Shown: positions 24,147-32,985 of the stretch, in pieces
How the letters are laid out: each line of letters starts with the position of its first letter
Position numbering within the stretch: position 1 is the stretch's first letter
DNA from: Gammaproteobacteria bacterium
Lineage (GTDB): Bacteria > Pseudomonadota > Gammaproteobacteria > Pseudomonadales > Azotimanducaceae
Length of the DNA: 42,233 nt
Assembly (NCBI GenBank): GCA_012961165.1
Contig: DTZW01000052.1
Location: 1-42,233, forward strand
Direction: 5' to 3'
Made by a program: the position numbers and the translations under genes
The notes under the pieces: model-generated
What the model saw: the letters and a program-made list of their open reading frames with translations, nothing else
The model's database searches: none
What the model was told of the DNA's origin: nothing

Positions 24147-26447
24147 GTGCCGACTGCAGTCACGTCCATTGAAGACATCGTTTCACAGATTGAGAATCCG
24201 CCGGATATCAGCCTGGATTGCTCTGTGGTCGATAGGGGTATCGATAACTATCATGTGGATGTAGAGATTTCTCCAGCGTTTACGCGGCTGGTCAGGGAAG
24301 CCGTAGAACAAAACATGAAACTGTTGATCGCCGGTAAGCCGATGATTTCGGGCAATGCTGAAATAATGCAGGAAGTCAGGGAGGCCTATACCGATCTGAT
24401 GAAGGTGACGTTGCATCGATGCAAGACGGACCTTAAGCCAGAGCAAGTCAGCATCCTGCAGTTTGGCATCGTGAAGTTTGTAATCCAGGAAGTCCTTGGT
24501 GCTCTGGCTGCCTACGGCGAGAAGCTTGAAGAGACTTTAGGCCAACAGAAATATTCAGGTTCAAGGTCGCTGCTGGTCACCCAGGAAAAAATGACCTGGT
24601 TCAGGAAGCACGCTAACGAGTTCCAGTTTCGAATCGTCCGGTTGTTCTTAAGGCAGTTTAAGCGTGAAGAAAACAATCAGTTAAAGCCGTTACGAGAACA
24701 GGTCGTTGGCGATTTTATGGAAGCTGCTAGCGTCCTCTGCAATCCCCTCCTGTACGCAAGGACACCCAAAGACCCCTTGCTCTTGCTGGACTATTACGCG
24801 ATTTGGCCAGGCAATGGCGCTGAGTTTGAGAAATTGAACGATGCTCTGGAAGCGGGATTCAGGAAAGCGTTTGCAAGCCAGGTATTCGCCCCACTGCGCA
24901 ATGATGCAAAGCTCAGATCTGTCCAGTCAGAGGTTTATGACGAACTGGGCGGACTGTTTGCGTCGCAAACCGTGCTTGGGCCATCAGAAGACCAGAAAGA
25001 AATCGTCGAGGAAAGCTTGAGCTGGCTGGAACATCCCGATAATGCCCGGTTGCTGTTTGACGAGAAAGTTCACGAACGCCACCTTAGCCAGGAAGGCCTG
25101 GGGTTCTCCGCTGGTTGGGGGCTAAAAGGTGACATCAAGAAACTTCATAAAATCGCCCAGGGTTTACGCAAAGCGGTAGGCGACAACAAAGCCGTTCGGC
25201 GTTTGCTGGTGAGCTACGCACTGCGTGATAAAGTGACACAGGCAGATCTTGATCTGATCGAGCTTGAGGATATTCTTGGGTTTGTGTCTGGTGTCGAATC
25301 AGAACAGGTCCATGATCTCGTTGCTGGCACCGCAGAAGGTGGCCTGGCACTTCAGGCGAAGCTTGAGGAATGCAAAGCCGAGTTCGACAGGATGATGCGG
25401 GAATCTGAAGATGGCCTGACGGTCAGATTGCTGACCGACTATTGTCGATACCGTCTGCACTTAAAGTACTACCGGTTTGCGCATCGAATGTTTAACCGGC
25501 TATCAGTGATAACGGAACCCCAGAAAATCCAGTTAGCTAAGGCCGGTGGTAATCTTTACCGTCTGCTTAGCAGTGCGGAAGTCAAAAATATTGGTTCGGA
25601 CGAGAAGCCCGAAGTTATCCATCACACGATTCTCAAAGCAGATGTGAGAGGGTCAACAAAGGTCACCGCAGAGCTGACAAAACGGGGGCTTAACCCTGCA
25701 TCCTATTTTTCACTTCGTTTTTTCGATCCGATCACCGAGCGGTTGGCCGCTTACGGTGCCGTCAAAGTATTCATTGAGGGGGATGCTGTCATTCTTGGCG
25801 TTTATGAATACAACAATGCACCGGATGAATGGTTCAGCGTCTCCCGGGCGTGCGGCATGGCGAAGGAAGTGATAGATATTGTGACCTCGAAGAATGCCGA
25901 TTCGAAACAGACGGACTTACCAACGCTGGAGATCGGTATAGGCATTTGTTATTTAAATGACCGGCCGCTATTCCTGTTTGATGACAATCGTCCGATCATG
26001 ATTTCTTCCGCTATTGGCGATGCGGATCGCTTCGCATCATGTTCCTGGAGGCTACGGGAAGACCACGATTCTGGAAATTTCAATGTTGATGCCTACCTGT
26101 TAGATGATAATGACGGGGTCAAAGGTGAGAAGGGACAGACAGTTCTTCGATATAACGTTAACGGCATTGTTATTGATGACGCCGCCTTCGAAAAATTGCA
26201 GTCCGAGGTTCATTTTCGCAATCTGAAGGCTAAATCAGGTGTCGTTGAAGAGAACTTCTATGCCGGCCAGTATCCCGATGTGGCAGGAAAGCAGCGGGAT
26301 ATAGTGGTCCGCCAAGGTAGGGTGGGTCGCTGGAAGGACGACGCAGTGGTCACTGGCGCTAGAACTAGCCAGTTCTTCTATGAGGTGCTGCCGAACTCCA
26401 AGTTTGCCAACCGAATAGTTGAGCTAGCAAGCAAGAAAGGCACCTAA
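24147..26447 (+). CDS. Large protein with divergent class III nucleotidyl-cyclase-like domain
   Basis: A 766-residue soluble protein. Residues 1-480 are mostly helical and unlike any domain I know. Residues about 490-635 look like a class III adenylate/guanylate cyclase core: ILKADVRGSTKV (metal Asp D499), VFIEGDAVILGV (second Asp D546), then LEIGIGICYLNDRP and ISSAIGDADRFAS. Both metal aspartates are kept; the asparagine normally four residues before the transition-state arginine (R628) is replaced, and the FIGD box has an extra residue. The C-terminal 130 residues are unassigned. GTG start with AAGGGG 9 nt upstream. Enzyme activity is uncertain; a nucleotide-sensing or degenerate cyclase is possible. 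Its place behind amrS suggests a functional tie. Confidence 0.75.
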   Translation: MPTAVTSIEDIVSQIENPPDISLDCSVVDRGIDNYHVDVEISPAFTRLVREAVEQNMKLLIAGKPMISGNAEIMQEVREAYTDLMKVTLHRCKTDLKPEQVSILQFGIVKFVIQEVLGALAAYGEKLEETLGQQKYSGSRSLLVTQEKMTWFRKHANEFQFRIVRLFLRQFKREENNQLKPLREQVVGDFMEAASVLCNPLLYARTPKDPLLLLDYYAIWPGNGAEFEKLNDALEAGFRKAFASQVFAPLRNDAKLRSVQSEVYDELGGLFASQTVLGPSEDQKEIVEESLSWLEHPDNARLLFDEKVHERHLSQEGLGFSAGWGLKGDIKKLHKIAQGLRKAVGDNKAVRRLLVSYALRDKVTQADLDLIELEDILGFVSGVESEQVHDLVAGTAEGGLALQAKLEECKAEFDRMMRESEDGLTVRLLTDYCRYRLHLKYYRFAHRMFNRLSVITEPQKIQLAKAGGNLYRLLSSAEVKNIGSDEKPEVIHHTILKADVRGSTKVTAELTKRGLNPASYFSLRFFDPITERLAAYGAVKVFIEGDAVILGVYEYNNAPDEWFSVSRACGMAKEVIDIVTSKNADSKQTDLPTLEIGIGICYLNDRPLFLFDDNRPIMISSAIGDADRFASCSWRLREDHDSGNFNVDAYLLDDNDGVKGEKGQTVLRYNVNGIVIDDAAFEKLQSEVHFRNLKAKSGVVEENFYAGQYPDVAGKQRDIVVRQGRVGRWKDDAVVTGARTSQFFYEVLPNSKFANRIVELASKKGT

Positions 26448-26516
26448 ACATCTATTTTTTATAGTGTTTCCGGAATCACAAGCATTCCAAAATGCGATAG
26501 TGCGCTGCACTTTTCA

Positions 26517-26525
26517 TGCTAAACT
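26517..26525 (+). promoter_or_regulatory. Candidate extended -10 promoter for leuCD-cimA
   Basis: TGCTAAACT fits an extended -10 box (TGnTANNNT) about 40 nt before the leuC start. No good -35 match lies 17 bp upstream, which is common for extended -10 promoters. An inverted repeat GCATT/AATGC lies shortly before it. No leader-peptide attenuator is evident. Confidence 0.3.
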
Positions 26526-26566
26526 TGCCGCCTTTTTCTGATCGAAAACGACCTTTGGAGTAAATA

Positions 26567-27982
26567 TTGGGCAAGAATCTCTTCCAGAAAGTATGGGATG
26601 ACCACGTCATCAGACAATTAGACAACGGCCAGTTCCAGGTGTTTATGGCGTTGCACCTGATCCATGAGGTGACCAGTCCGCAGGCTTTTGGCATGTTGAA
26701 GGACAAGGGGCTTAACGTCGCCTATCCCAAACGGACCTATGCGACGGTCGATCACATTATTCCTACGGATAGCCAATCCAGGCCGTTGGCTGACGATATG
26801 GCCGAAAAAATGATCCAGGTGCTCAGCGATGCGAGCAGTGAGCATGGCATTGAATTTTTCGCGCCAGAGTCAGGCTCTCAGGGAATTGTCCATGTGGTGG
26901 GTCCGGAACTTGGGTTAACCCAGCCGGGAATGACCATCTGTTGCGGCGATAGCCACACGGCAACTCATGGTGCTTTCGGGTGTGTCGCACTCGGGATTGG
27001 TACCAGCCAGGTTCGTGACGTGCTGGCCAGTCAGACGCTGGCGATGGATCCGCTGAAAGTCAGACGAATCAAAGTCGATGGTGAGCTGTCGGTAGGTGTG
27101 ACGGCAAAAGACGTCATCCTGCACATCATTCGTATTCTGGGGGTGAACGGTGGCGTCGGTTATGCCTACGAGTATGGCGGGTCGGTGATTGACGCCATGA
27201 CCATGGAAGAGCGGATGACTGTCTGTAATATGAGCATTGAGGGTGGCGCCCGGTGCGGCTACATCAACCCGGATGAAACCACGTTTGAATTCCTGAAAGG
27301 CCGTGAAAGGGTGCCCGCAGATTTCGACGAGGCGTGTGAAAAATGGCGCGCCTATGCCAGCGACTTAGAGGCTAGTTATGACGACGAAGTCCTGATTAGC
27401 GCTGCAGACATTAAGCCGACAGTGACATGGGGCGTGACCCCGGCGCAGGCTATTTCCATCGAAGAGCTCGTGCCTTCGCCAGATAAGGTGGAAGGTCTGG
27501 ACAAGAACCTGATCAATGACGCACTTGGCTACATGAAACTGGAGGCGGGTGCGCCGATCAAAGGTACAAAAATTGACGTTGCCTTCATTGGTAGTTGTAC
27601 CAATGGTCGCCTGAGTGACTTCCAGGCAGTAGCGAAAGTGATTGAAGGTAAAACGGTTGCCGGTAATGTCAGGGCGATAGCAGTGCCTGGTTCCGAGAAG
27701 GTCGACAAAGACGCTCGGGCTATAGGCCTGCACGAAATATTTGAAGCCGCCGGATTCGAATGGCGTAAGCCAGGCTGTTCCATGTGCCTGGCCATGAACC
27801 CGGATAAGCTGGTGGGTGATGAAATCTGCGCCTCCAGTTCAAACCGAAACTTTATAGGGCGGCAGGGGTCTTCAACTGGCAGAACAATCCTGATGAGCCC
27901 GATAATGGTCGCAGCCGCGGCTATCGAGGGGAGTGTCGCCGACGCACGCGAAGTGTTTAACCTGACGGAGGAAACATCATGA
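26567..27982 (+). CDS. leuC: 3-isopropylmalate/(R)-2-methylmalate dehydratase large subunit
   Basis: The 471-residue aconitase-family subunit isomerises 2-isopropylmalate to 3-isopropylmalate and, in the citramalate route, citramalate to erythro-3-methylmalate. The three [4Fe-4S] cysteines are C344 (IGSCTNGR), C404 and C407 ([11 protein letters not shown]). [12 protein letters not shown] (127-138) is the usual active-site motif. It starts with TTG at 26567; GGAG lies 8 nt upstream and the product then begins [13 protein letters not shown] as expected. Four bases overlap leuD. The company of cimA and the lack of leuA nearby favour a role in isoleucine synthesis, though leucine use is not excluded. 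Confidence 0.95.
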   Translation: MGKNLFQKVWDDHVIRQLDNGQFQVFMALHLIHEVTSPQAFGMLKDKGLNVAYPKRTYATVDHIIPTDSQSRPLADDMAEKMIQVLSDASSEHGIEFFAPESGSQGIVHVVGPELGLTQPGMTICCGDSHTATHGAFGCVALGIGTSQVRDVLASQTLAMDPLKVRRIKVDGELSVGVTAKDVILHIIRILGVNGGVGYAYEYGGSVIDAMTMEERMTVCNMSIEGGARCGYINPDETTFEFLKGRERVPADFDEACEKWRAYASDLEASYDDEVLISAADIKPTVTWGVTPAQAISIEELVPSPDKVEGLDKNLINDALGYMKLEAGAPIKGTKIDVAFIGSCTNGRLSDFQAVAKVIEGKTVAGNVRAIAVPGSEKVDKDARAIGLHEIFEAAGFEWRKPGCSMCLAMNPDKLVGDEICASSSNRNFIGRQGSSTGRTILMSPIMVAAAAIEGSVADAREVFNLTEETS

Positions 27983-28566
27983 GCCTTTCCAAACTGGCGG
28001 GTAAGGGGGTTTACATCCAAGGAAACGACATCGATACAGACCGAATTATTCCTGCGCGATACCTGAAATGCGTGACTTTTGATGAGCTTGGTCCATCACT
28101 TTTCTATGACGTGCGCTTTGAGTCAGACGGTACATCCAAAGATCATGTGCTGGATGCACCTCAGCACAAGGGCGCAGAGATCCTGATATCCGACGATAAC
28201 TTTGGTTGCGGCTCCAGCCGAGAACACGCGCCACAGGCGATCCAGAAGTTCGGGTTGAAAGCAGTCATTGCAGGATCCTTCGCCGAGATTTTTCATGGTA
28301 ACTGCACAACACTCGGGATTCCCTGTGTGGTGATGGATGAAGCGAATCGGGTCAAGCTTACCGCCGATGTTGAAAAACATCCTGAGTCAGAGATCATCAT
28401 TGACCTTGAAGGGATGCAGGTCATCTGTGCGAACGCGATTTATCCGATACAAATGAAAGAATCGACGCGTGAAGCATTTCTTACGTCTACCTTTGACCCA
28501 CTCGATAACCTGCTAAGTGCCAAGACTGAAATACACAGCACGGCGAAGAAGCTGGGTTACGCCTAA
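27979..28566 (+). CDS. leuD: 3-isopropylmalate/(R)-2-methylmalate dehydratase small subunit
   Basis: The 195-residue swivel domain partner of LeuC. It shows [16 protein letters not shown] near the start and the substrate-binding [12 protein letters not shown] loop, with [10 protein letters not shown] after it. ATGA overlap with leuC plus a strong GGAGG 8 nt before the ATG show coupled, efficient translation. cimA follows after 12 nt. Confidence 0.95.
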   Translation: MSLSKLAGKGVYIQGNDIDTDRIIPARYLKCVTFDELGPSLFYDVRFESDGTSKDHVLDAPQHKGAEILISDDNFGCGSSREHAPQAIQKFGLKAVIAGSFAEIFHGNCTTLGIPCVVMDEANRVKLTADVEKHPESEIIIDLEGMQVICANAIYPIQMKESTREAFLTSTFDPLDNLLSAKTEIHSTAKKLGYA

Positions 28567-28578
28567 GGGGAGCTGAAC

Positions 28579-30228
28579 ATGGCCGGGAAAAAGATCGAAA
28601 TCTACGATACGACTCTCCGGGATGGTAACCAGGGAGAGGGGGTAAACCTGTCCCTTGGCGACAAGCTGGACATTACCCTGGAGTTGGACGCCGTTGGTGT
28701 GGATTTCGTTGAAGGTGGCTGGCCTGGCTCCAATCCGAAGGATGATGAGTATTTTCAAAAGGTCCGCGACCTGGAATTGAAGCATCTTAAGATCGTTGCG
28801 TTTGGTTCTACCCATCGCGCTGATTCACTGCCCGCGGATGATTTGTTCCTGCAAAAACTGATTGCGGCCAAGGCAGACGTCACCTGTATCTTTGGTAAAG
28901 CCTGGGATCTGCACGTTGACCAGGCGCTACGAATTTCTCCGGATCGAAATCTCGAGCTGATCTGCAATTCAGTGGCCCACCTGAAGGACTCAACCGGCAA
29001 TCCGGTGTTCTTCGATGCTGAGCATTTCTTTGACGGTTTTAAGAGTGACCCAGGTTACGCGTTGGCGTGTGTTCAAGCGGCTGTGGATGGCGGCGCAGAA
29101 AGACTCATCCTATGTGATACCAACGGCGGGGTAATGCCCCACGAGGTTGGAAATGCGGTCAGGGAACTGCGAAAAGAGATCCCCGGGATCAAGCTTGGCA
29201 TCCATGTTCACAACGACGGCGGTCTTGCGGTAGCCAACACCCTGCGTGCCATTGAAGAAGGTGTTGTCCAGGTGCACGGGACGATCAATGGGATTGGTGA
29301 ACGGTGTGGCAACGTGGACCTGACATCGATCCTGGGCAACCTTGAGCTGAAACTTGGATACGAATGCCTGCCCGAAGGGCGCATACGTGGCCTGACAAAT
29401 TTGTCTCGGAAAGTCTGGGAATATCTAGGGATTAAAGGACCCAGCGGCCAGCCATTTGTTGGCCCCAGTGCTTTTGCCCATAAAGGGGGCGTCCATGTTA
29501 GCGCCGTACAACGAAACCCGGATACCTATGAACACATAGATCCAGCGCTGGTCGGTAATTCACGAAAGATCCTGATCAGCGAGCTGGCGGGCGGTTCGAA
29601 CCTGAAAGCCAAACTGTCAAATCGCTATCCCGAACTGGAAGAGGGTAATGCGGTTAAGAACATCCTTAATGAGATACAGGACAAGGAACATTCCGGTTAT
29701 TCTTTTGAGAATGCCGATGGCAGTTTCGACCTGATCGTTCGACGTCACATTGGAAAGTACAATCCACCCTTTGACCCGATTTACTATCGAATTTACTCAC
29801 CGAGTAACGAAGTGCACTCAGATTCAGATGGTCTGATAGAGGCCAGTGTCAAAATTGGCATAGATGATCACGTCGAGCTTTGCGCAGCAGAGGGTATAGG
29901 TCCTGTTGATGCGCTCAATCGTGCATTGCAGAAAACGCTGATCGAGAAATTCCCGGTTATCAAAGACCTGCACCTCACTGATTTCAGCGTTAAGGTGGTT
30001 AACAGCACTGAAGAGACCGCAGCAAAGGTGCGGGTCTATCTAGAACACAGTTTCCAGGGCGAGATGTTTGGCACAATTGGGGTCAATGTGGACCTGATCA
30101 AGGCAAGCTGGAATGCGCTGATTGAGGCCTACCAGTATGCTCTGTTGCAGCACTCGGACTTTGTGGCAGAGCTTGAACCGGCTTCTTCAACGGATGACGA
30201 TTCCAGCCACAGAAAATCGGCCAGCTAG
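28579..30228 (+). CDS. cimA: (R)-citramalate synthase
   Basis: It condenses pyruvate with acetyl-CoA to citramalate, the first step of a threonine-independent path to 2-oxobutyrate and isoleucine. The 549-residue protein has the HMGL-like TIM barrel: YDTTLRDGNQGEGVNLSL (catalytic R14, metal D15), LCDTNGGVMPHEV and the metal motif GIHVHNDGGLAVANT. The GNQGEGVNLS wording with Gly in place of the usual 2-isopropylmalate-synthase form, and the 550-residue length, fit the CimA (TIGR00977-like) group. Residues about 400-525 are the regulatory LeuA-type allosteric domain, so isoleucine inhibition is likely. Ribosome site AAGGGGAG upstream. It works with leuC and leuD just before it; leuB is not in the window. 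Confidence 0.92.
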   Translation: MAGKKIEIYDTTLRDGNQGEGVNLSLGDKLDITLELDAVGVDFVEGGWPGSNPKDDEYFQKVRDLELKHLKIVAFGSTHRADSLPADDLFLQKLIAAKADVTCIFGKAWDLHVDQALRISPDRNLELICNSVAHLKDSTGNPVFFDAEHFFDGFKSDPGYALACVQAAVDGGAERLILCDTNGGVMPHEVGNAVRELRKEIPGIKLGIHVHNDGGLAVANTLRAIEEGVVQVHGTINGIGERCGNVDLTSILGNLELKLGYECLPEGRIRGLTNLSRKVWEYLGIKGPSGQPFVGPSAFAHKGGVHVSAVQRNPDTYEHIDPALVGNSRKILISELAGGSNLKAKLSNRYPELEEGNAVKNILNEIQDKEHSGYSFENADGSFDLIVRRHIGKYNPPFDPIYYRIYSPSNEVHSDSDGLIEASVKIGIDDHVELCAAEGIGPVDALNRALQKTLIEKFPVIKDLHLTDFSVKVVNSTEETAAKVRVYLEHSFQGEMFGTIGVNVDLIKASWNALIEAYQYALLQHSDFVAELEPASSTDDDSSHRKSAS

Positions 30229-30371
30229 AAACCTGATTCCGAAGCCAGGATTCACTACACGAATGCAGCTGACTAGAGAATATAGGCGATGATCCGTGAT
30301 ATCTTTCCTGTCGAATCTTTCAAAATCACTACTCTCTATACCAAAACTCTCCACAAAATAAGGACAACTCA

Positions 30372-31376
30372 ATGAAGATTGATGGACACTTAACGCCGGA
30401 CTGGCGCTTGATTCCCGATCACGTAAGGAAGATGGAAGCGCAGGGCTTCGACCGTGTTGGCACGGCCGAGATGAATCATGACCCCTTTATGCCGCTACTG
30501 CTGGCTGCGGAACATAGTGAAAAAATCGAAGTAGGCACCGGGATTGCCGTCGCATTCGCACGAAGCCCGATGATCCTCGCTAATCTTGGACACGACCTGA
30601 ACGCATACTCAAAAGGACGTATGGTGATGGGCCTGGGTTCCCAGATTCGGCCACATATTACCAAGCGATTTAGCATGCCATGGGGCGCACCTGCACCACA
30701 GATGAAAGAATTGGTTCAGGCAATGCGTGCGATCTGGGCAAACTGGTACGAAGGCGAGCCACTCAGGTTTGAAGGCAAGTATTACAACCACACTCTGATG
30801 ACGCCAGCGTTTACCCCGGAAGATAAGGAATACGGTGCACCTAAAGTGACCCTGGCGGCCGTTGGTCCCATCATGACTGAGGTTGCGGGTGAAGTTGCCG
30901 ATGGGTTAATCATTCATCCATTCAGCAACGAGAAGTACATTCGTGAGGTGACGCTACCGGCGATTGAACGCGGTCTGGCCAAGTCTGGTCGATCACGTGA
31001 AGATTTCGAAATCGCTTATACCCCGTTCATTGTTTCCGGAAAGGACGAAGAAACTTTCGAGAAAGTGAAACTGGAAGCCAAGAATCGCATTGCTTTTTAC
31101 GGTTCCACACCCGCATACAAGAATGTTCTGGGTGTGCATGGCTGGGGCGACATGCAGTTTGAGCTGAACAAGTTATCCAAGGAAGGCCGGTGGGCTGAGA
31201 TGGGTGAAATGATTACTGATGACATCCTGAACGTTATGGGTGTGATGGGTGAGCCTTCAAGTCTCGTTGCCGAAATCAAATCACGATATGGCGATTTTAC
31301 TGACCGCACTAGCGGTGGGTTTAATTTTGTAGATGCGGAAGAGCGCGTTGGGATGATTGCGGAGCTTCGCGCCTGA
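30372..31376 (+). CDS. LLM-class F420-type oxidoreductase (MSMEG_2256-like)
   Basis: A 334-residue luciferase-like TIM-barrel flavin or deazaflavin enzyme. Family stretches are FDRVGTAEMNHDPFMPLLLA, VGTGIAVAFARSPMILA, GLGSQIRPHI and AVGPIMTEVAGEVADGLIIH. These match the MSMEG_2256 group of predicted F420-dependent reductases best. The ATG has AAGGAC 7 nt upstream. The amidase gene follows after 27 nt, so the two may form an operon. Whether the cell makes F420 cannot be judged from this window, and FMN use is possible. Confidence 0.85.
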   Translation: MKIDGHLTPDWRLIPDHVRKMEAQGFDRVGTAEMNHDPFMPLLLAAEHSEKIEVGTGIAVAFARSPMILANLGHDLNAYSKGRMVMGLGSQIRPHITKRFSMPWGAPAPQMKELVQAMRAIWANWYEGEPLRFEGKYYNHTLMTPAFTPEDKEYGAPKVTLAAVGPIMTEVAGEVADGLIIHPFSNEKYIREVTLPAIERGLAKSGRSREDFEIAYTPFIVSGKDEETFEKVKLEAKNRIAFYGSTPAYKNVLGVHGWGDMQFELNKLSKEGRWAEMGEMITDDILNVMGVMGEPSSLVAEIKSRYGDFTDRTSGGFNFVDAEERVGMIAELRA

Positions 31377-31403
31377 TAATTGGGTCTAAGTGATAGGAAT
31401 TGA

Positions 31404-32792
31404 ATGTCTGACGAACTGTGGCGACATAGCGCAACTGAACTGGCGGAACTCATTCGCAAGAAAGATGTTTCCAGCCGGGAGGTTGTTGAATCCCACCTCA
31501 ACCGGATAGAGGCCGTTAACCCGGCGGTGAATGCCGTAACTCGAGTGCTGGCAGATTCAGCACTCGATGCGGCTGACCAGGCTGATGCTTCTCCTGCATC
31601 AGGTCCGCTGCATGGTGTACCTTTCACCATCAAAGAAAATATTGATTGTGTCGGCTCTCCCACGACCCAGGGTGTTCCTGCGATGGCTGATGCAATGCCG
31701 TTCCAGGATGCGCCTGTAGTTGAGCGGATGAAGCTGGCAGGTGCGATACCCCTGGCGAGGACAAACCTGCCGGAATTTGGCTTGCGCATTCACACCGATA
31801 ACCCGTTGCATGGTCTTACCCGCAATCCCTGGGACTCAATGCGGACTGCTGGTGGAAGCAGTGGAGGTGAAGGCGTAGCGCTGGCGACGGGCATGTCACC
31901 CATTGGTCTGGGCAATGATATCGGTGGCTCTTTGCGTAACCCCGCTTTTTGCAGCGGTATTACTTCTATCAAGGCGACGACTGGTCGCATCCCCTGGGCT
32001 TCTTCCATTGAACCGATTTCCCAGCCCATTGCCTATTCACTGATGGTTGCGGAAGGCCCGATGGCCAGGTCAGTGAAGGACATTAAACTCGCACTTGAGT
32101 TCCTTTCGGGTCGAGATGTTCGTGACCCGACGAGTGTCACCGCGCCTCTTGAAGGCCCAGCACCAGAAAACCGTAACGTCGCACTGGTGACTGAAATTGA
32201 AGGCATCAAAATGCCGCCGGCATTTGTTGCTGCGATTCGTCGTGCGGGAGAGATTCTCGAAGCTGCCGGTTGGCACGTGGAAGAATGCCAGCCACCTGAG
32301 CTCGCTCGTGTAAATGAAGTGTGGGCGCAATTGCTGACTCGGGATATTGAAGAAACGGTGTCGTCCATCAGTCCGATGATGACTGAAGGTGCCGTTGGCC
32401 TGTTAAATGAGTTGATAGAACGTTTTCCCTCTTCAGCAATGCCTAATACAGTTGTTCATATGGAGCGTGATCGATTGTGCAGGGACTGGTCTGCGTTTAA
32501 CCAGCGGTATCCTCTGGTTGTCGGTCCGGTATGGAGCGATGTTCAATTCCTCCACGATGCTGACCTTGACCCACACACGGGCGCTGATACAACGCTGAGC
32601 CGGCTGGCATTTATTACGCCGGGTAATCTACTGGGTATCCCGGCGGTAGCGGTTCCAATGGGTGTGCATGACGGCTTGCCACTGGGAGTCCAGATCTACG
32701 CTGATCGCTGGCGTGAGGACCTATGCCTGGCGGCGGCGCAATTGATCGAGGATGAAGTAGGGCTGATCTGTCCTATTGATCCCGTCACGTAG
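31404..32792 (+). CDS. Amidase signature-family hydrolase
   Basis: A 462-residue amidase with a complete Ser-cisSer-Lys triad: K77 (FTIKENID), S152 in TAGGSSGGEG, and nucleophile S176 in GNDIGGSLRNPA. The spacing is the family's usual one. It hydrolyses an amide, but family members range from GatA to nylon or indole-acetamide amidases, so the substrate stays open. No GatB/C neighbours exist, so it is not the transamidosome subunit. AGGAA is 5-9 nt upstream of the ATG. Its 3' end overlaps a minus-strand open frame by 8 nt. Confidence 0.88.
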   Translation: MSDELWRHSATELAELIRKKDVSSREVVESHLNRIEAVNPAVNAVTRVLADSALDAADQADASPASGPLHGVPFTIKENIDCVGSPTTQGVPAMADAMPFQDAPVVERMKLAGAIPLARTNLPEFGLRIHTDNPLHGLTRNPWDSMRTAGGSSGGEGVALATGMSPIGLGNDIGGSLRNPAFCSGITSIKATTGRIPWASSIEPISQPIAYSLMVAEGPMARSVKDIKLALEFLSGRDVRDPTSVTAPLEGPAPENRNVALVTEIEGIKMPPAFVAAIRRAGEILEAAGWHVEECQPPELARVNEVWAQLLTRDIEETVSSISPMMTEGAVGLLNELIERFPSSAMPNTVVHMERDRLCRDWSAFNQRYPLVVGPVWSDVQFLHDADLDPHTGADTTLSRLAFITPGNLLGIPAVAVPMGVHDGLPLGVQIYADRWREDLCLAAAQLIEDEVGLICPIDPVT

Positions 32793-32985
32793 ACGATGTC
32801 AGTACCGCCTGGCCCTTATCTGAGTGAACAATCCTTAACGGTTCTCGCATGCCGGCAATCAGTGCGCCACCTCTTTTGGGGTATTCTCCGTTTGGGTCGC
32901 CGGCCATGAAAAATCCAACATCAGTGAATTTTGTCGAGTCATTGGGTTTAAAGAAAGTTGTCTTATAGCCAAAATCACAAAGGTT
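32785..32985 (-). pseudogene. Unassigned 66-codon tail in the same frame after an enoyl-CoA hydratase stop
   Basis: Directly after the TGA of the hydratase (32986-32988) the same frame stays open for 66 codons to a TGA at 32785. The peptide reads like real protein: TTFFKPNDSTKFTDVGF, then MAGDPNGEYPKRGGALIAGM and ends REPLRIVHSDKGQAVL. No start codon stands at its head; an internal ATG would give about 40 residues. I do not recognise the family. It may be the remaining C-terminus of a deleted gene, or less likely a readthrough extension. Confidence 0.4.

Noticed and set aside
28579-30228. Assignment as 2-isopropylmalate synthase (leuA)
   Set aside because: The N-terminal GNQGEGVNLS motif, length and regulatory domain fit citramalate synthase better.
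31097-31789. A 230-codon minus-strand open frame across the LLM and amidase genes
   Set aside because: It lies opposite two well-supported genes, spans their boundary and has low-complexity serine-rich composition.
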